Program-made: the position numbers and the translations under genes
Shown: in pieces, positions 6,942-13,051 of the stretch
How the letters are laid out: each line of letters begins with the position of its first letter
Position numbering within the stretch: the stretch's first letter is position 1
Source of the DNA: Hyphomicrobiales bacterium
GTDB lineage: Bacteria > Pseudomonadota > Alphaproteobacteria > Rhizobiales > Afifellaceae
Length of the DNA stretch: 13,051 nucleotides
Assembly (NCBI GenBank): GCA_013812985.1
Contig: JACCSN010000642.1
Coordinates: 1-13,051, forward strand
Direction: 5' to 3'
Notes under the pieces: model-generated
Seen by the model: only the letters and a program-made list of their open reading frames with translations
What the model was told of the DNA's origin: nothing
Databases searched by the model: none

Positions 6942-9937
6942 TGGCCGGCTATCGCCTGCCGCGCGGCGGCGGCAGGATCGACCGCTCGCGCGGGATCCGC
7001 TTCAGCTTCGACGGCGCTTCGGTGGGCGCCTTCGCCGGCGACACGGTCGCCTCGGCCCTTCTCGCTTCGGGCCGCACGCTGGTGGCCCGCTCGTTCAAAT
7101 ACCACCGGCCGCGCGGCGTCTTCACGGCGGGTTCGGAAGAGCCGAACGCGCTTGTGACACTGGGCGCCGGCGGGAATACGGAGCCGAACGCCAAGGCGAC
7201 GATCGTCGATGCCGCCGAAGGGCTCGTCGTCCGCAGCCAGAATGCCTGGCCTTCGCTCGGCGCCGACATCGGCGCCGCCGGCGGCTTGCTCTCCCCCTTC
7301 TTCGCGGCCGGCTTCTACTACAAGACTTTCATAGGGCCCTACCGCGGGGCCTGGATGCTCTATGAGCCGTTCATCCGCCGCGCCGCCGGGCTGGGCCGGG
7401 CAAGCTTCGAACCCGATCGGGACCGCTACGAGACCGGGCACGTTTTCTGCGACGTGCTCGTGGTCGGCGGCGGTCCCGCCGGGCTGGCGGCTGCCCTGGA
7501 GGCGGCCGACGCCGGCGCACGGGTCATCCTGTGTGACGACAATATCGGCGTGGGCGGCGCCCTCGATCTGGAGGATGGCATCCAGGGGCAGAGCGTCGCC
7601 GATTGGCTGTTCGCCACGATCTCGGCGCTGCGCGCCTTTCCGAACTTCCAGCTCCTCACCCGCACGAGCGTCTACGGCTATTACGACGGCAATATCCTCG
7701 GAGCGGTCGAGCAGATCCCGGCTGCCGCGGATGCCGGGAGCCGGACCCGCCAGCGCCACTGGCGCATCCAGGCCAGGCGCGTCGTGCTGGCGACCGGGGC
7801 GCTGGAGCGGCCATTCGTCTTCCCCGGCAATGACACGCCGGGGGTGATGCTCGGAACGGCCGGCCTCGCCTATGCCCGCCGCTACGGCGTCGCGGTCGGG
7901 CGCGAGGTCGTCGTCTTCACCAACAACGATTCCGGCTGGACGCAAGCGGCCGCGCTGTCGCGGGCAGGCATTCAGGTCCGCGCCGTCGTCGACCCGCGCA
8001 CCGCGGTTCCGGGCCGCCCGGCCGCTGAGCTTTCCGAGGCTGGCGCTGAGTTCCTCTCTGGACATGTCGTCACCGCGGCGAACGGCGGCAAAGCGCTGAG
8101 CTCCGTGCGGATCGAGGTGTTCGACGCCAATACCGGGCATATTTCCGGAGCGGCGCGCGACATGCGTTGCGATTCGCTTCTGGTTTCCGCCGGCTGGAAT
8201 CCGCTCGTCCACCTGGCAAGCCAGGCCGGCGGCCCGCCGGTTTACGACGAACAGCTCGCCGCCTTCCTCCCGGGCGAGCCGCGCGAGGCCTGGCGGGCGG
8301 TCGGGGCGATGGCCGGAACTTTTGGCGCGGATGACGCAGCCGCCGAAGGCAGGATCGCCGGCGCGGCGGCCGCGCGCGAGCTCGGCTTCGAGCTGCCCGG
8401 CAAGGAGAGTTCCGGTCGGGCCGCCGCAACGGAAGGAAAACGGCGGAACGCCGACAATCTGCTGCCGCTCTTCGAGATTCCTGCCGAGGGCAAGGCCTTC
8501 GTGGACCTGCAGAACGACGTGACCGCGTCGGATGTGCGCCTGGCGCGCCAGGAGGGCTTCGAATCGGTGGAACACCTGAAGCGCTACACGACGCTCGGAA
8601 TGGCCGCCGACCAGGGCAAGACCTCCAACCTGAACGGCCTGGCCATCCTGGCCGCCGCGCGGAAAATGCCGGTTCCGGCAGTCGGCACGACCCGGTTCCG
8701 CGCGCCTTACAATCCGATAAGCCTCGGCGCCCTCGCCGGCCGCGCCCGCGACGGGCATTTCCAGCCGCTCCGCCGCATGCCGCTCCACGATTGGCACGTC
8801 AAGGCCGGCGCGGACATGATGAATGTCGGGCTGTGGCAGCGCCCGCGCGCCTATCTGTGGGAACGCGAGACCCTGGAGCACGCCTATGTGCGCGAAGCCC
8901 GCGCCGTCCGCCAATCGGTCGGCATCACGGATGTGTCGACGCTCGGCAAGATCGACGTGCAGGGGCCGGACGCCGCGACCTTTCTGGACCGGGTCTATAC
9001 GAACACCTTCTCCACCTTAGCCGTCGGCAAGGCGCGCTACGGGCTGATGCTGCGGGAGGACGGCTTCCTGTTCGACGACGGCACGACATGGCGCCTCGCC
9101 GATACGCGCTACCTGATGACGACCACCACGGCGAACGCGGCTCTGGTCATGCAGCACCTGGAGATGCTCCTGGCGATCGCCTGGCCGGAGCTCCGCGTTT
9201 CGCTCGCTTCGCTGACCGATCACTGGGCCGGGATAGCCGTCTCCGGGCCGAACAGCCGCGCGCTTCTGGAGCGCGTCGTCGACGACATCGACGTAAGCGA
9301 CGCCGCGCTGCCCGTCCTGGCCGTGCGGGCGGGACAGCTGTCCGGCTTCCGCGTGCTCGTTGCGCGGCTTTCGTTCTCGGGCGAGCGGGCCTACGAGGTC
9401 TATTGCGGCGCCGATTACGCCCATGCGGTCTGGGAGCGGCTGCTGGCGTCGGGCAAGGACCTCGAGGTTGTGCCTTATGGCCTGGAAGCGCTGGGAACGC
9501 TGCGCATCGAGAAGGGCCATATCACCGGCTCGGAGATCGACGGCCGCACCACCGTCCACGATATCGGGCTCGACAAGATGTTCTCCATGAAGAAGGATTT
9601 CGTCGGCAAGCCGCTAGCGCTGCGTCCGGCTCTCACCGACCCTGGGCGGAAGCAGCTCGTGGGGCTGAAGCCGCTGGACGGAAAAGCCGTTCTGAACGGC
9701 GCGCATCTGGTCGCCGGCGCCGACCCCAAGCAGCCGGGCCGCAGCCAGGGCCACGTCACGTCCATGTGCTACAGCCCGGCGGTGGACGGCTACATCGCCT
9801 TGGCGCTCGTGGAGCGCGGAAGAGCGCGCCACGGCGAGACGCTCCATGCGGCCGACCCTCTCCGCGGCGGCCACGGCGCGATCGAGATCGTCGACCCATG
9901 CTTCTTCGACCGCGACGGGAGCCGCATGCATGGCTGA
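6941..9937 (+). CDS. soxA: sarcosine oxidase-type enzyme, alpha subunit (NAD+- and folate-binding)
   Basis: Alpha subunit of 998 aa, the full family length. The N-terminal 100 residues form a ferredoxin-like (Fer2_4) domain without cluster cysteines, as in known TSOX. A Rossmann NAD-binding motif, VLVVGGGPAGLAAALEAADAG, begins at residue 172. LATGALERPFVFPGND closes the pyridine-nucleotide oxidoreductase part near 285-300. A SoxA_A3-type linker (FVDLQNDV...HLKRYTTLGMAADQGKTSN) spans about 515-570. From about 605 to the end lies a GcvT-like aminomethyl domain, which in TSOX binds tetrahydrofolate and captures the released one-carbon unit as 5,10-methylene-THF. Its C-terminal part differs widely from the second alpha gene at 12172-13051, for example DGRTTVHDIGLDKMFSMKKDF here against DGTVTPRDLGLGGMVKKAGDF there. 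Its start is coupled to soxD and its stop overlaps soxG by 8 bases. Confidence 0.95.
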   Translation: MAGYRLPRGGGRIDRSRGIRFSFDGASVGAFAGDTVASALLASGRTLVARSFKYHRPRGVFTAGSEEPNALVTLGAGGNTEPNAKATIVDAAEGLVVRSQNAWPSLGADIGAAGGLLSPFFAAGFYYKTFIGPYRGAWMLYEPFIRRAAGLGRASFEPDRDRYETGHVFCDVLVVGGGPAGLAAALEAADAGARVILCDDNIGVGGALDLEDGIQGQSVADWLFATISALRAFPNFQLLTRTSVYGYYDGNILGAVEQIPAAADAGSRTRQRHWRIQARRVVLATGALERPFVFPGNDTPGVMLGTAGLAYARRYGVAVGREVVVFTNNDSGWTQAAALSRAGIQVRAVVDPRTAVPGRPAAELSEAGAEFLSGHVVTAANGGKALSSVRIEVFDANTGHISGAARDMRCDSLLVSAGWNPLVHLASQAGGPPVYDEQLAAFLPGEPREAWRAVGAMAGTFGADDAAAEGRIAGAAAARELGFELPGKESSGRAAATEGKRRNADNLLPLFEIPAEGKAFVDLQNDVTASDVRLARQEGFESVEHLKRYTTLGMAADQGKTSNLNGLAILAAARKMPVPAVGTTRFRAPYNPISLGALAGRARDGHFQPLRRMPLHDWHVKAGADMMNVGLWQRPRAYLWERETLEHAYVREARAVRQSVGITDVSTLGKIDVQGPDAATFLDRVYTNTFSTLAVGKARYGLMLREDGFLFDDGTTWRLADTRYLMTTTTANAALVMQHLEMLLAIAWPELRVSLASLTDHWAGIAVSGPNSRALLERVVDDIDVSDAALPVLAVRAGQLSGFRVLVARLSFSGERAYEVYCGADYAHAVWERLLASGKDLEVVPYGLEALGTLRIEKGHITGSEIDGRTTVHDIGLDKMFSMKKDFVGKPLALRPALTDPGRKQLVGLKPLDGKAVLNGAHLVAGADPKQPGRSQGHVTSMCYSPAVDGYIALALVERGRARHGETLHAADPLRGGHGAIEIVDPCFFDRDGSRMHG

Positions 9938-10505
9938 CCGCCGCCCCGCCCTCGCCCATCTCCCGGCGTCCGCGCCGGGCCGAGCCGCCCTTGTGCTCCG
10001 CGAACTTCGCCCTGGCTCGATCGTCCAGATCGCCGCCTGGCCGGACACGCTTGCATCGGTTCAAGCCGTGGTCGCGGAAGCTCTGGGAATTGCGGTTCCC
10101 CGCACCGGAACCAGCGCCGCCGCCGAGGGAATGGAACTCCTCGCCATTGCACCCGGACGGTTCCTCGTTAGAGCTGAAACGGCAGGCTTGGCCGAACATT
10201 TTGAGAGCGCCCTTGCGCCCTCCGACGGAGCGGTGACCGATCTATCGCATGGCCGGGCGATCCTCAGACTTGAGGGAAAAGCAGCGGCATCCGTCCTCGC
10301 CAAGGGCGTCGCGGTCGATCTTGAGCTCGGCGCTTTCCCGCCGGGCCGCGTCGCGCAAACCGCGATCCACCACATCGACGTCACGATCTTCCGGCGCGCG
10401 GAGGACGTGTTCGACCTCTGGGTCCTGCGCGGCTTCGCGGAAGCTTTAGCCGAATGGCTGCTCGATGCGGGCGTGGAGCTTGGGATCGGGTTTGGAAACG
10501 GATAG
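9930..10505 (+). CDS. soxG: sarcosine oxidase-type enzyme, gamma subunit
   Basis: Gamma subunit, 191 aa, the smaller GcvT-related partner that helps assemble the tetramer. The recognisable part is the C-terminal half: a DLSHGRAILRLEGKAA segment (about residues 104-119), then a hydrophobic patch and GRVAQTAIHHIDVTIFR (146-162). A DVFDLWVLRGFAEALAEWLLDAG end follows. The ATG at 9930 overlaps the soxA stop as ATGGCTGA. An upstream in-frame start at 9846 would lie entirely within soxA and adds no family sequence. It is the last gene of the operon: the next gene starts 133 bases on, behind its own promoter. It is distant in sequence from the minus-strand gamma gene at 11541-12179. Confidence 0.9.
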   Translation: MADRRPALAHLPASAPGRAALVLRELRPGSIVQIAAWPDTLASVQAVVAEALGIAVPRTGTSAAAEGMELLAIAPGRFLVRAETAGLAEHFESALAPSDGAVTDLSHGRAILRLEGKAAASVLAKGVAVDLELGAFPPGRVAQTAIHHIDVTIFRRAEDVFDLWVLRGFAEALAEWLLDAGVELGIGFGNG

Positions 10506-10555
10506 CCCTGACATGACACAGCCGGTGACCTGTTCGCGCGACGTCTAAGCTCGTG

Positions 10556-10576
10556 TGTATTGACACTGTGGATACA
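10556..10576. promoter_or_regulatory. short inverted repeat over the DUF1778/GNAT promoter, candidate autorepressor site
   Basis: TGTAT-N11-ATACA overlaps the -35 box of the toxin-antitoxin promoter. The arms are only 5 bp (six with a wobble), so this is suggestive. The ribbon-helix-helix antitoxin downstream would be the obvious ligand. Confidence 0.35.
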
Positions 10577-10588
10577 TGATTTCATAGT
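10560..10588 (+). promoter_or_regulatory. sigma-70-type promoter for the DUF1778/GNAT module
   Basis: Consensus TTGACA (10560-10565), then 17 bases and CATAGT (10583-10588; 4 of 6 matches to TATAAT). It is about 50 bases ahead of the antitoxin start, giving the module its own transcript separate from the sox operon. Confidence 0.55.
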
Positions 10589-10638
10589 CCTGCAGTCGAA
10601 AACGTCAGTCAGCTTACGTCCTGAAATTGGAGAAAGAC

Positions 10639-10953
10639 ATGAATACGGGCCCGGCCGAACCGATTCCCTCCAGGCAAACGGAACCCCGGTCTCGCAGCGC
10701 AGCAATCAATTTGCGGATCGAGCCGGGAACGCGCGACCTGATCGATGCCGCGTCGGATGTGGTGGGCAAATCTCGCACGGAGTTCATGGTCGACAGCGCC
10801 CGCCGGGCGGCGATCGACATCCTGCTCGATCAGCGCCTTTTCACGCTCGATCCGGAAAAGTTCGACACTTTCGCTGCCGCGCTTGATCAACCCCCGCCTG
10901 CCGGACCAAAACTCAGGGCCCTGATGAAGAAGCGCCCGGCATGGGAGAAATAG
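10639..10953 (+). CDS. DUF1778 ribbon-helix-helix antitoxin (TacA-like)
   Basis: Antitoxin of 104 aa paired with the GNAT toxin that follows. The first 20 residues are polar. A ribbon-helix-helix spans about 21-57 (SAAINLRIEPGTRDLIDAA, then GKSRTEFMVDSARRAA), which should bind DNA as a dimer. The C-terminal tail, F..LDPEKFDTFAAALD.PP then KLRALMKKRPAWE, is the usual toxin-blocking arm of TacA-type proteins. The ATG at 10639 was chosen because GGAG lies 6 bases upstream; a TTG at 10627 would place that ribosome site inside the gene. It overlaps the toxin gene by 13 bases. A promoter with an inverted repeat precedes it, consistent with autoregulation. Confidence 0.9.
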   Translation: MNTGPAEPIPSRQTEPRSRSAAINLRIEPGTRDLIDAASDVVGKSRTEFMVDSARRAAIDILLDQRLFTLDPEKFDTFAAALDQPPPAGPKLRALMKKRPAWEK

Positions 10954-11459
10954 AAAGCGACGCCGGGCGCCTGCATGCGCCCGCGCCTCTCAAGGCGATG
11001 CATGATCTGAGCCATTTCGACTGCGGCAATCCGTTGCTGAACGACTGGCTGAAGAAAAGTGCAATGAGAAGCGAAGGCCGGACGGCCCGAACTTACGTCG
11101 CATGCCAGGGCACTGGGGTCGTTGGTTACTATTGCATCTCCGCCGGCAGCGTCGAACGCAAGTCTCTACCGCCGAAGATCAAGAGGGATCAGGGCTTGCC
11201 CCACGATATTCCCGTAACGATCATCGGGCGTTTGGCTCGCGACATCCGCTACCGCGGGACCGGCCTTGGGGCTGATCTGCTCCGCGATGCCATGATACGC
11301 ATTCTCAGCGCGTCGCAACTCGTCGGCATCAGGGCCGTCCTCGTCCATGCCCTCGACGATACGGCGAAGCAGTTCTGGAAGGGCAACGAGTTCATTGAGT
11401 CCCCATTAGGGTCCCGAACGTTCTACCTGCCGGTCGAATTGATAGCAGACGCCCTCTGA
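10941..11459 (+). CDS. GNAT acetyltransferase toxin (TacT/AtaT-like)
   Basis: Toxin of 172 aa predicted to acetylate the amino group of aminoacyl-tRNA with acetyl-CoA and so stop translation. F26-D-C-G (FDCGNPLLNDWLKKSAMRS, 26-44) is the N-terminal hallmark of the TacT group. The acetyl-CoA loop RYRGTGLG (103-110) follows the strand DIPVTIIGRLARD. The C-terminal FIES..GSRTFYLPV ends with Y162, at the place of the catalytic tyrosine (Tyr140 in Salmonella TacT). All three regions are present, so the toxin looks active. The start overlaps its DUF1778 antitoxin gene, the normal arrangement. It converges with the minus-strand gamma subunit gene, 81 bases away. The preferred tRNA cannot be read from sequence. 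Confidence 0.9.
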   Translation: MGEIESDAGRLHAPAPLKAMHDLSHFDCGNPLLNDWLKKSAMRSEGRTARTYVACQGTGVVGYYCISAGSVERKSLPPKIKRDQGLPHDIPVTIIGRLARDIRYRGTGLGADLLRDAMIRILSASQLVGIRAVLVHALDDTAKQFWKGNEFIESPLGSRTFYLPVELIADAL

Positions 11460-11483
11460 GGCTGCACAGAGCCCTCTTGAGGC
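11451..11483. repeat. two near-identical mini-palindromes at the GNAT toxin 3' end
   Basis: GCCCTCTGAGGC (11451-11462, containing the toxin stop) and GCCCTCTTGAGGC (11471-11483) are tandem copies 8 bases apart, differing by one T. Each could form a short hairpin. A T6 run at 11503-11508 is too far away to make a classic terminator. They lie in the 81-base convergent gap, where little else is seen. Confidence 0.4.
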
Positions 11484-11540
11484 GGATACGCATGACTTTG
11501 CCTTTTTTCTCCTGCGGGCCGATCCTTGTAAACAAGCGGC

Positions 11541-12179
11541 TTATGCAATCGTCAGCGCTTCCCCTTTCACGGCGGCCTGTTCCGGTATCCCCCATTCGCG
11601 CCCGGCATTCGCCAGGAGGCACCAGAAGTAATCAGCCATCGACCAGCGGATGAAGAGCTGGAACGCCAGCCCGTTGTCGTCCGCACGCTCCATCGGCAGC
11701 CAGATCGTCGCGTTGGCCTTGCCGAAGACCGAGCCGGTCGCCATTCCCGCCGGAAAGGCGCGCGGATGCAGGTCGAGAGTCGTCAGCTTCATCAGCAGCT
11801 CGCGGGCTTTGACGCCGGCGACTTCGATGACCGTGTGGTAGTCGCTGGCATCGACCAGCTGATGATGCGCGCCGGCGAGCGCCGCCTTTGCTTTGGCGTG
11901 AAGTTCGCTCGCCGCGCCCGGCGCCGTCACCAGCATCCACTCATCCGGCCCCATCCACAGCAAGGCGGTGTCGCCGGCGGCCGAGCTCGTCATCGGATCA
12001 AATGGCAGGCCGAGGCCGAGGACGCTCCTCAGAGGCTCGACGGCTTCGTGGCGATCGGCGCGCAGGATGAACTTGCCGAGGAACGGCCGCTCCGCCATGC
12101 GGACCGCGCCCGCCTCCGCCTCGATCGGCGCGCGATGGCCGAGCGGCGACCGCCGGACAGGCAGGCGCAACTCAGCCAT
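11541..12179 (-). CDS. soxG: second sarcosine oxidase-type gamma subunit
   Basis: Gamma subunit of another sox enzyme, 212 aa and longer than the plus-strand gamma (191 aa). Recognisable parts are the RSPLGH N-terminus (residues 11-16), PGAVRMAERPFLGKF-like folate-fold strands, LLWMGPDEWMLV around 75-86, and DASDYHTVIEVAG. The GcvT-type helix RELLMKLTTLDLHPRAFPAG follows, then the C-terminal FIRWSMADYFWCLLANAGREW. The ATG at 12179 overlaps the alpha stop as ATGGCTGA, the same junction as in the other sox set; an in-frame ATG at 12200 would lie inside the alpha gene. It is the last gene of its operon, transcribed toward the GNAT toxin. It resembles ordinary rhizobial SoxG more than the plus-strand copy does. 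Confidence 0.9.
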   Translation of the reverse strand: MAELRLPVRRSPLGHRAPIEAEAGAVRMAERPFLGKFILRADRHEAVEPLRSVLGLGLPFDPMTSSAAGDTALLWMGPDEWMLVTAPGAASELHAKAKAALAGAHHQLVDASDYHTVIEVAGVKARELLMKLTTLDLHPRAFPAGMATGSVFGKANATIWLPMERADDNGLAFQLFIRWSMADYFWCLLANAGREWGIPEQAAVKGEALTIA

Positions 12180-13051
12180 CCGCCGGCTGCCGGGCCGCAA
12201 GGAAATCCGTCCCGGTCACCAGCACCGGAACCGGCGGGCCGTCGCGGCGCGACACCCAGAGCCGCACCCCTTGAAGGCTCGCCCCGCCTTTCACCATGGC
12301 CATTGCGATCGACCTGCCGGCGTTCGGGCTGAAATAGCTTGAGGTCACATGTCCCAGCATCGGCATCGGCGGGGCGCTCTCACCTTCCGTCGCGATCACA
12401 TGGGCGCCTTCCATGAGCACGAAAGTCGGATCGTCGGTGAGGAGCCCAATCAGCTGCTTGCGGCCTTCCCGGCTGGTATCGGAGCGCGACAGCGAGCGGC
12501 GGCCGATGAAGTCGCCGGCCTTTTTGACCATTCCGCCCAGTCCCAGATCCCGCGGCGTCACCGTGCCGTCGGTCTCCTGCCCGACGATGATGAACCCCTT
12601 TTCCGCGCGAAGGAGGTGCATGGCCTCGGTGCCGTAGGGCGTGATCCCGTACCCGGCCCCTTTCGCCATGATCTCCTCCCAGAGCCACAGGCCGTAAGTT
12701 GCCGGGATGTTAATCTCGTAGGAGAGCTCGCCGGTGAAGGAGATGCGGAAGACGCGGACCGGGACGCCGCCGATCTGCGCCTCGCGCCAGGTCATGAATT
12801 CAAAGCCGGCCGGATCGGCGTCGAGATCGTCGCAAAGATCCGTCACCAGGCGGTGGCATTCCGGCCCGCAGAGCGAGGCGACCGCCCATTGCTCCGTGAC
12901 CGTCGTGAGATAGACGCGCAGCTGCGGCCATTCCGTCTGCAGGTAGTCTTCCAGCTTGGAAAGCACCCGCGCCGCGCCGCCGGTGGTGGTCGTCATGTGG
13001 AAATGGTCGTCGGCGAGACAGGTTGTCACCCCGTCGTCCATGACCATGCCG
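12172..13051 (-). CDS. soxA: second sarcosine oxidase-type alpha subunit (C-terminal part, 5' end outside window)
   Basis: The last 292 residues of an alpha subunit, from the middle of the GcvT-like folate domain to the stop. The frame is open to the window edge, so the ATG at 13047 is internal, not a start. Visible are DDGVTTCLADDHFHMTTTTGGAARVL, a TEQWAVASLCGP strand, SFTGELSYEINIP, and ITPYGTEAMHLLRAEKGFIIVGQETDGTVTPRDLG. GHVTSSYFSPNAGRSIAMAMVKGG follows. The last two blocks match conventional TSOX alpha subunits closely, whereas the plus-strand alpha reads GSEIDGRTTVHDIG and GHVTSMCYSPAVDGYIALALVERG. A stand-alone GcvT-type protein is less likely, because the gamma gene follows directly with an 8-base overlap. 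The rest of this operon should lie to the right. Confidence 0.92.
   Translation of the reverse strand, partial: GMVMDDGVTTCLADDHFHMTTTTGGAARVLSKLEDYLQTEWPQLRVYLTTVTEQWAVASLCGPECHRLVTDLCDDLDADPAGFEFMTWREAQIGGVPVRVFRISFTGELSYEINIPATYGLWLWEEIMAKGAGYGITPYGTEAMHLLRAEKGFIIVGQETDGTVTPRDLGLGGMVKKAGDFIGRRSLSRSDTSREGRKQLIGLLTDDPTFVLMEGAHVIATEGESAPPMPMLGHVTSSYFSPNAGRSIAMAMVKGGASLQGVRLWVSRRDGPPVPVLVTGTDFLAARQPADG

Noticed and set aside
6839..8914. A 691-codon open frame on the minus strand over soxD/soxA
   Set aside because: Antisense shadow of soxA; low-complexity, Gly/Ala/Arg-rich translation without domains, crossing the soxD/soxA boundary.
11503..11508. T6 run as an intrinsic terminator for the GNAT toxin transcript
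   Set aside because: The nearest stable hairpin ends about 20 bases before the T run, so it does not form a normal rho-independent terminator.
11525..11536. CTTGTAAACAAG near-palindrome beyond the minus-strand soxG stop
   Set aside because: Only 5-bp arms with a 2-base centre, a weak A+T-rich stem without a following T tract on either strand; could be chance.
11392..11622. A 76-codon minus-strand frame across the gap between the GNAT gene and soxG
   Set aside because: Overlaps the ends of two well-supported genes in other frames and has no ribosome site or recognisable features.

Overview
This is a high-G+C stretch of bacterial chromosome or large replicon. It carries catabolic genes typical of alphaproteobacteria, most likely Hyphomicrobiales (rhizobia and relatives); that placement is inferred from gene families and gene style, not from a marker gene. 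No rRNA, tRNA, CRISPR array, transposase or integrase is visible. Coding density is high, and the longest gene-free gap is about 200 bases.

Left block (1-3987): purine/ureide breakdown. On the minus strand a translationally coupled set runs uraH -> xdhA -> xdhB. These encode 5-hydroxyisourate hydrolase, the FeS/FAD subunit of xanthine dehydrogenase, and the molybdopterin subunit, which is cut by the window edge. Diverging on the plus strand is OHCU decarboxylase. Together they take hypoxanthine/xanthine to urate and then 5-hydroxyisourate to S-allantoin; the uricase step between is not in the window. A perfect 6-bp inverted repeat sits in the divergent promoter gap.

Middle block (4009-11459): a plus-strand sarcosine-oxidase-type operon, soxB - peroxiredoxin - soxD - soxA - soxG. 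It encodes the beta, delta, alpha and gamma subunits of a heterotetrameric FAD/FMN/NAD/folate enzyme that demethylates sarcosine or a related N-methyl compound and releases H2O2. The peroxiredoxin between soxB and soxD is a plausible built-in peroxide scavenger. Two unrelated type II toxin-antitoxin modules bracket this operon. A BrnT-type RNase toxin with a CopG-type antitoxin lies on the left (minus strand), and a DUF1778/GNAT (TacA-TacT-like) acetyltransferase pair lies on the right (plus strand). Each has a palindromic candidate operator just upstream.

Right block (11541-13051): a second, clearly different soxA-soxG pair on the minus strand, convergent with the first set and truncated by the window edge. 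The two sets share the same ATGGCTGA soxA/soxG overlap but have diverged strongly in protein sequence, so they are probably different enzymes rather than a recent duplication. The simplest reading is that a TA-flanked sox-peroxiredoxin cassette lies between purine genes and a more conventional sox operon.
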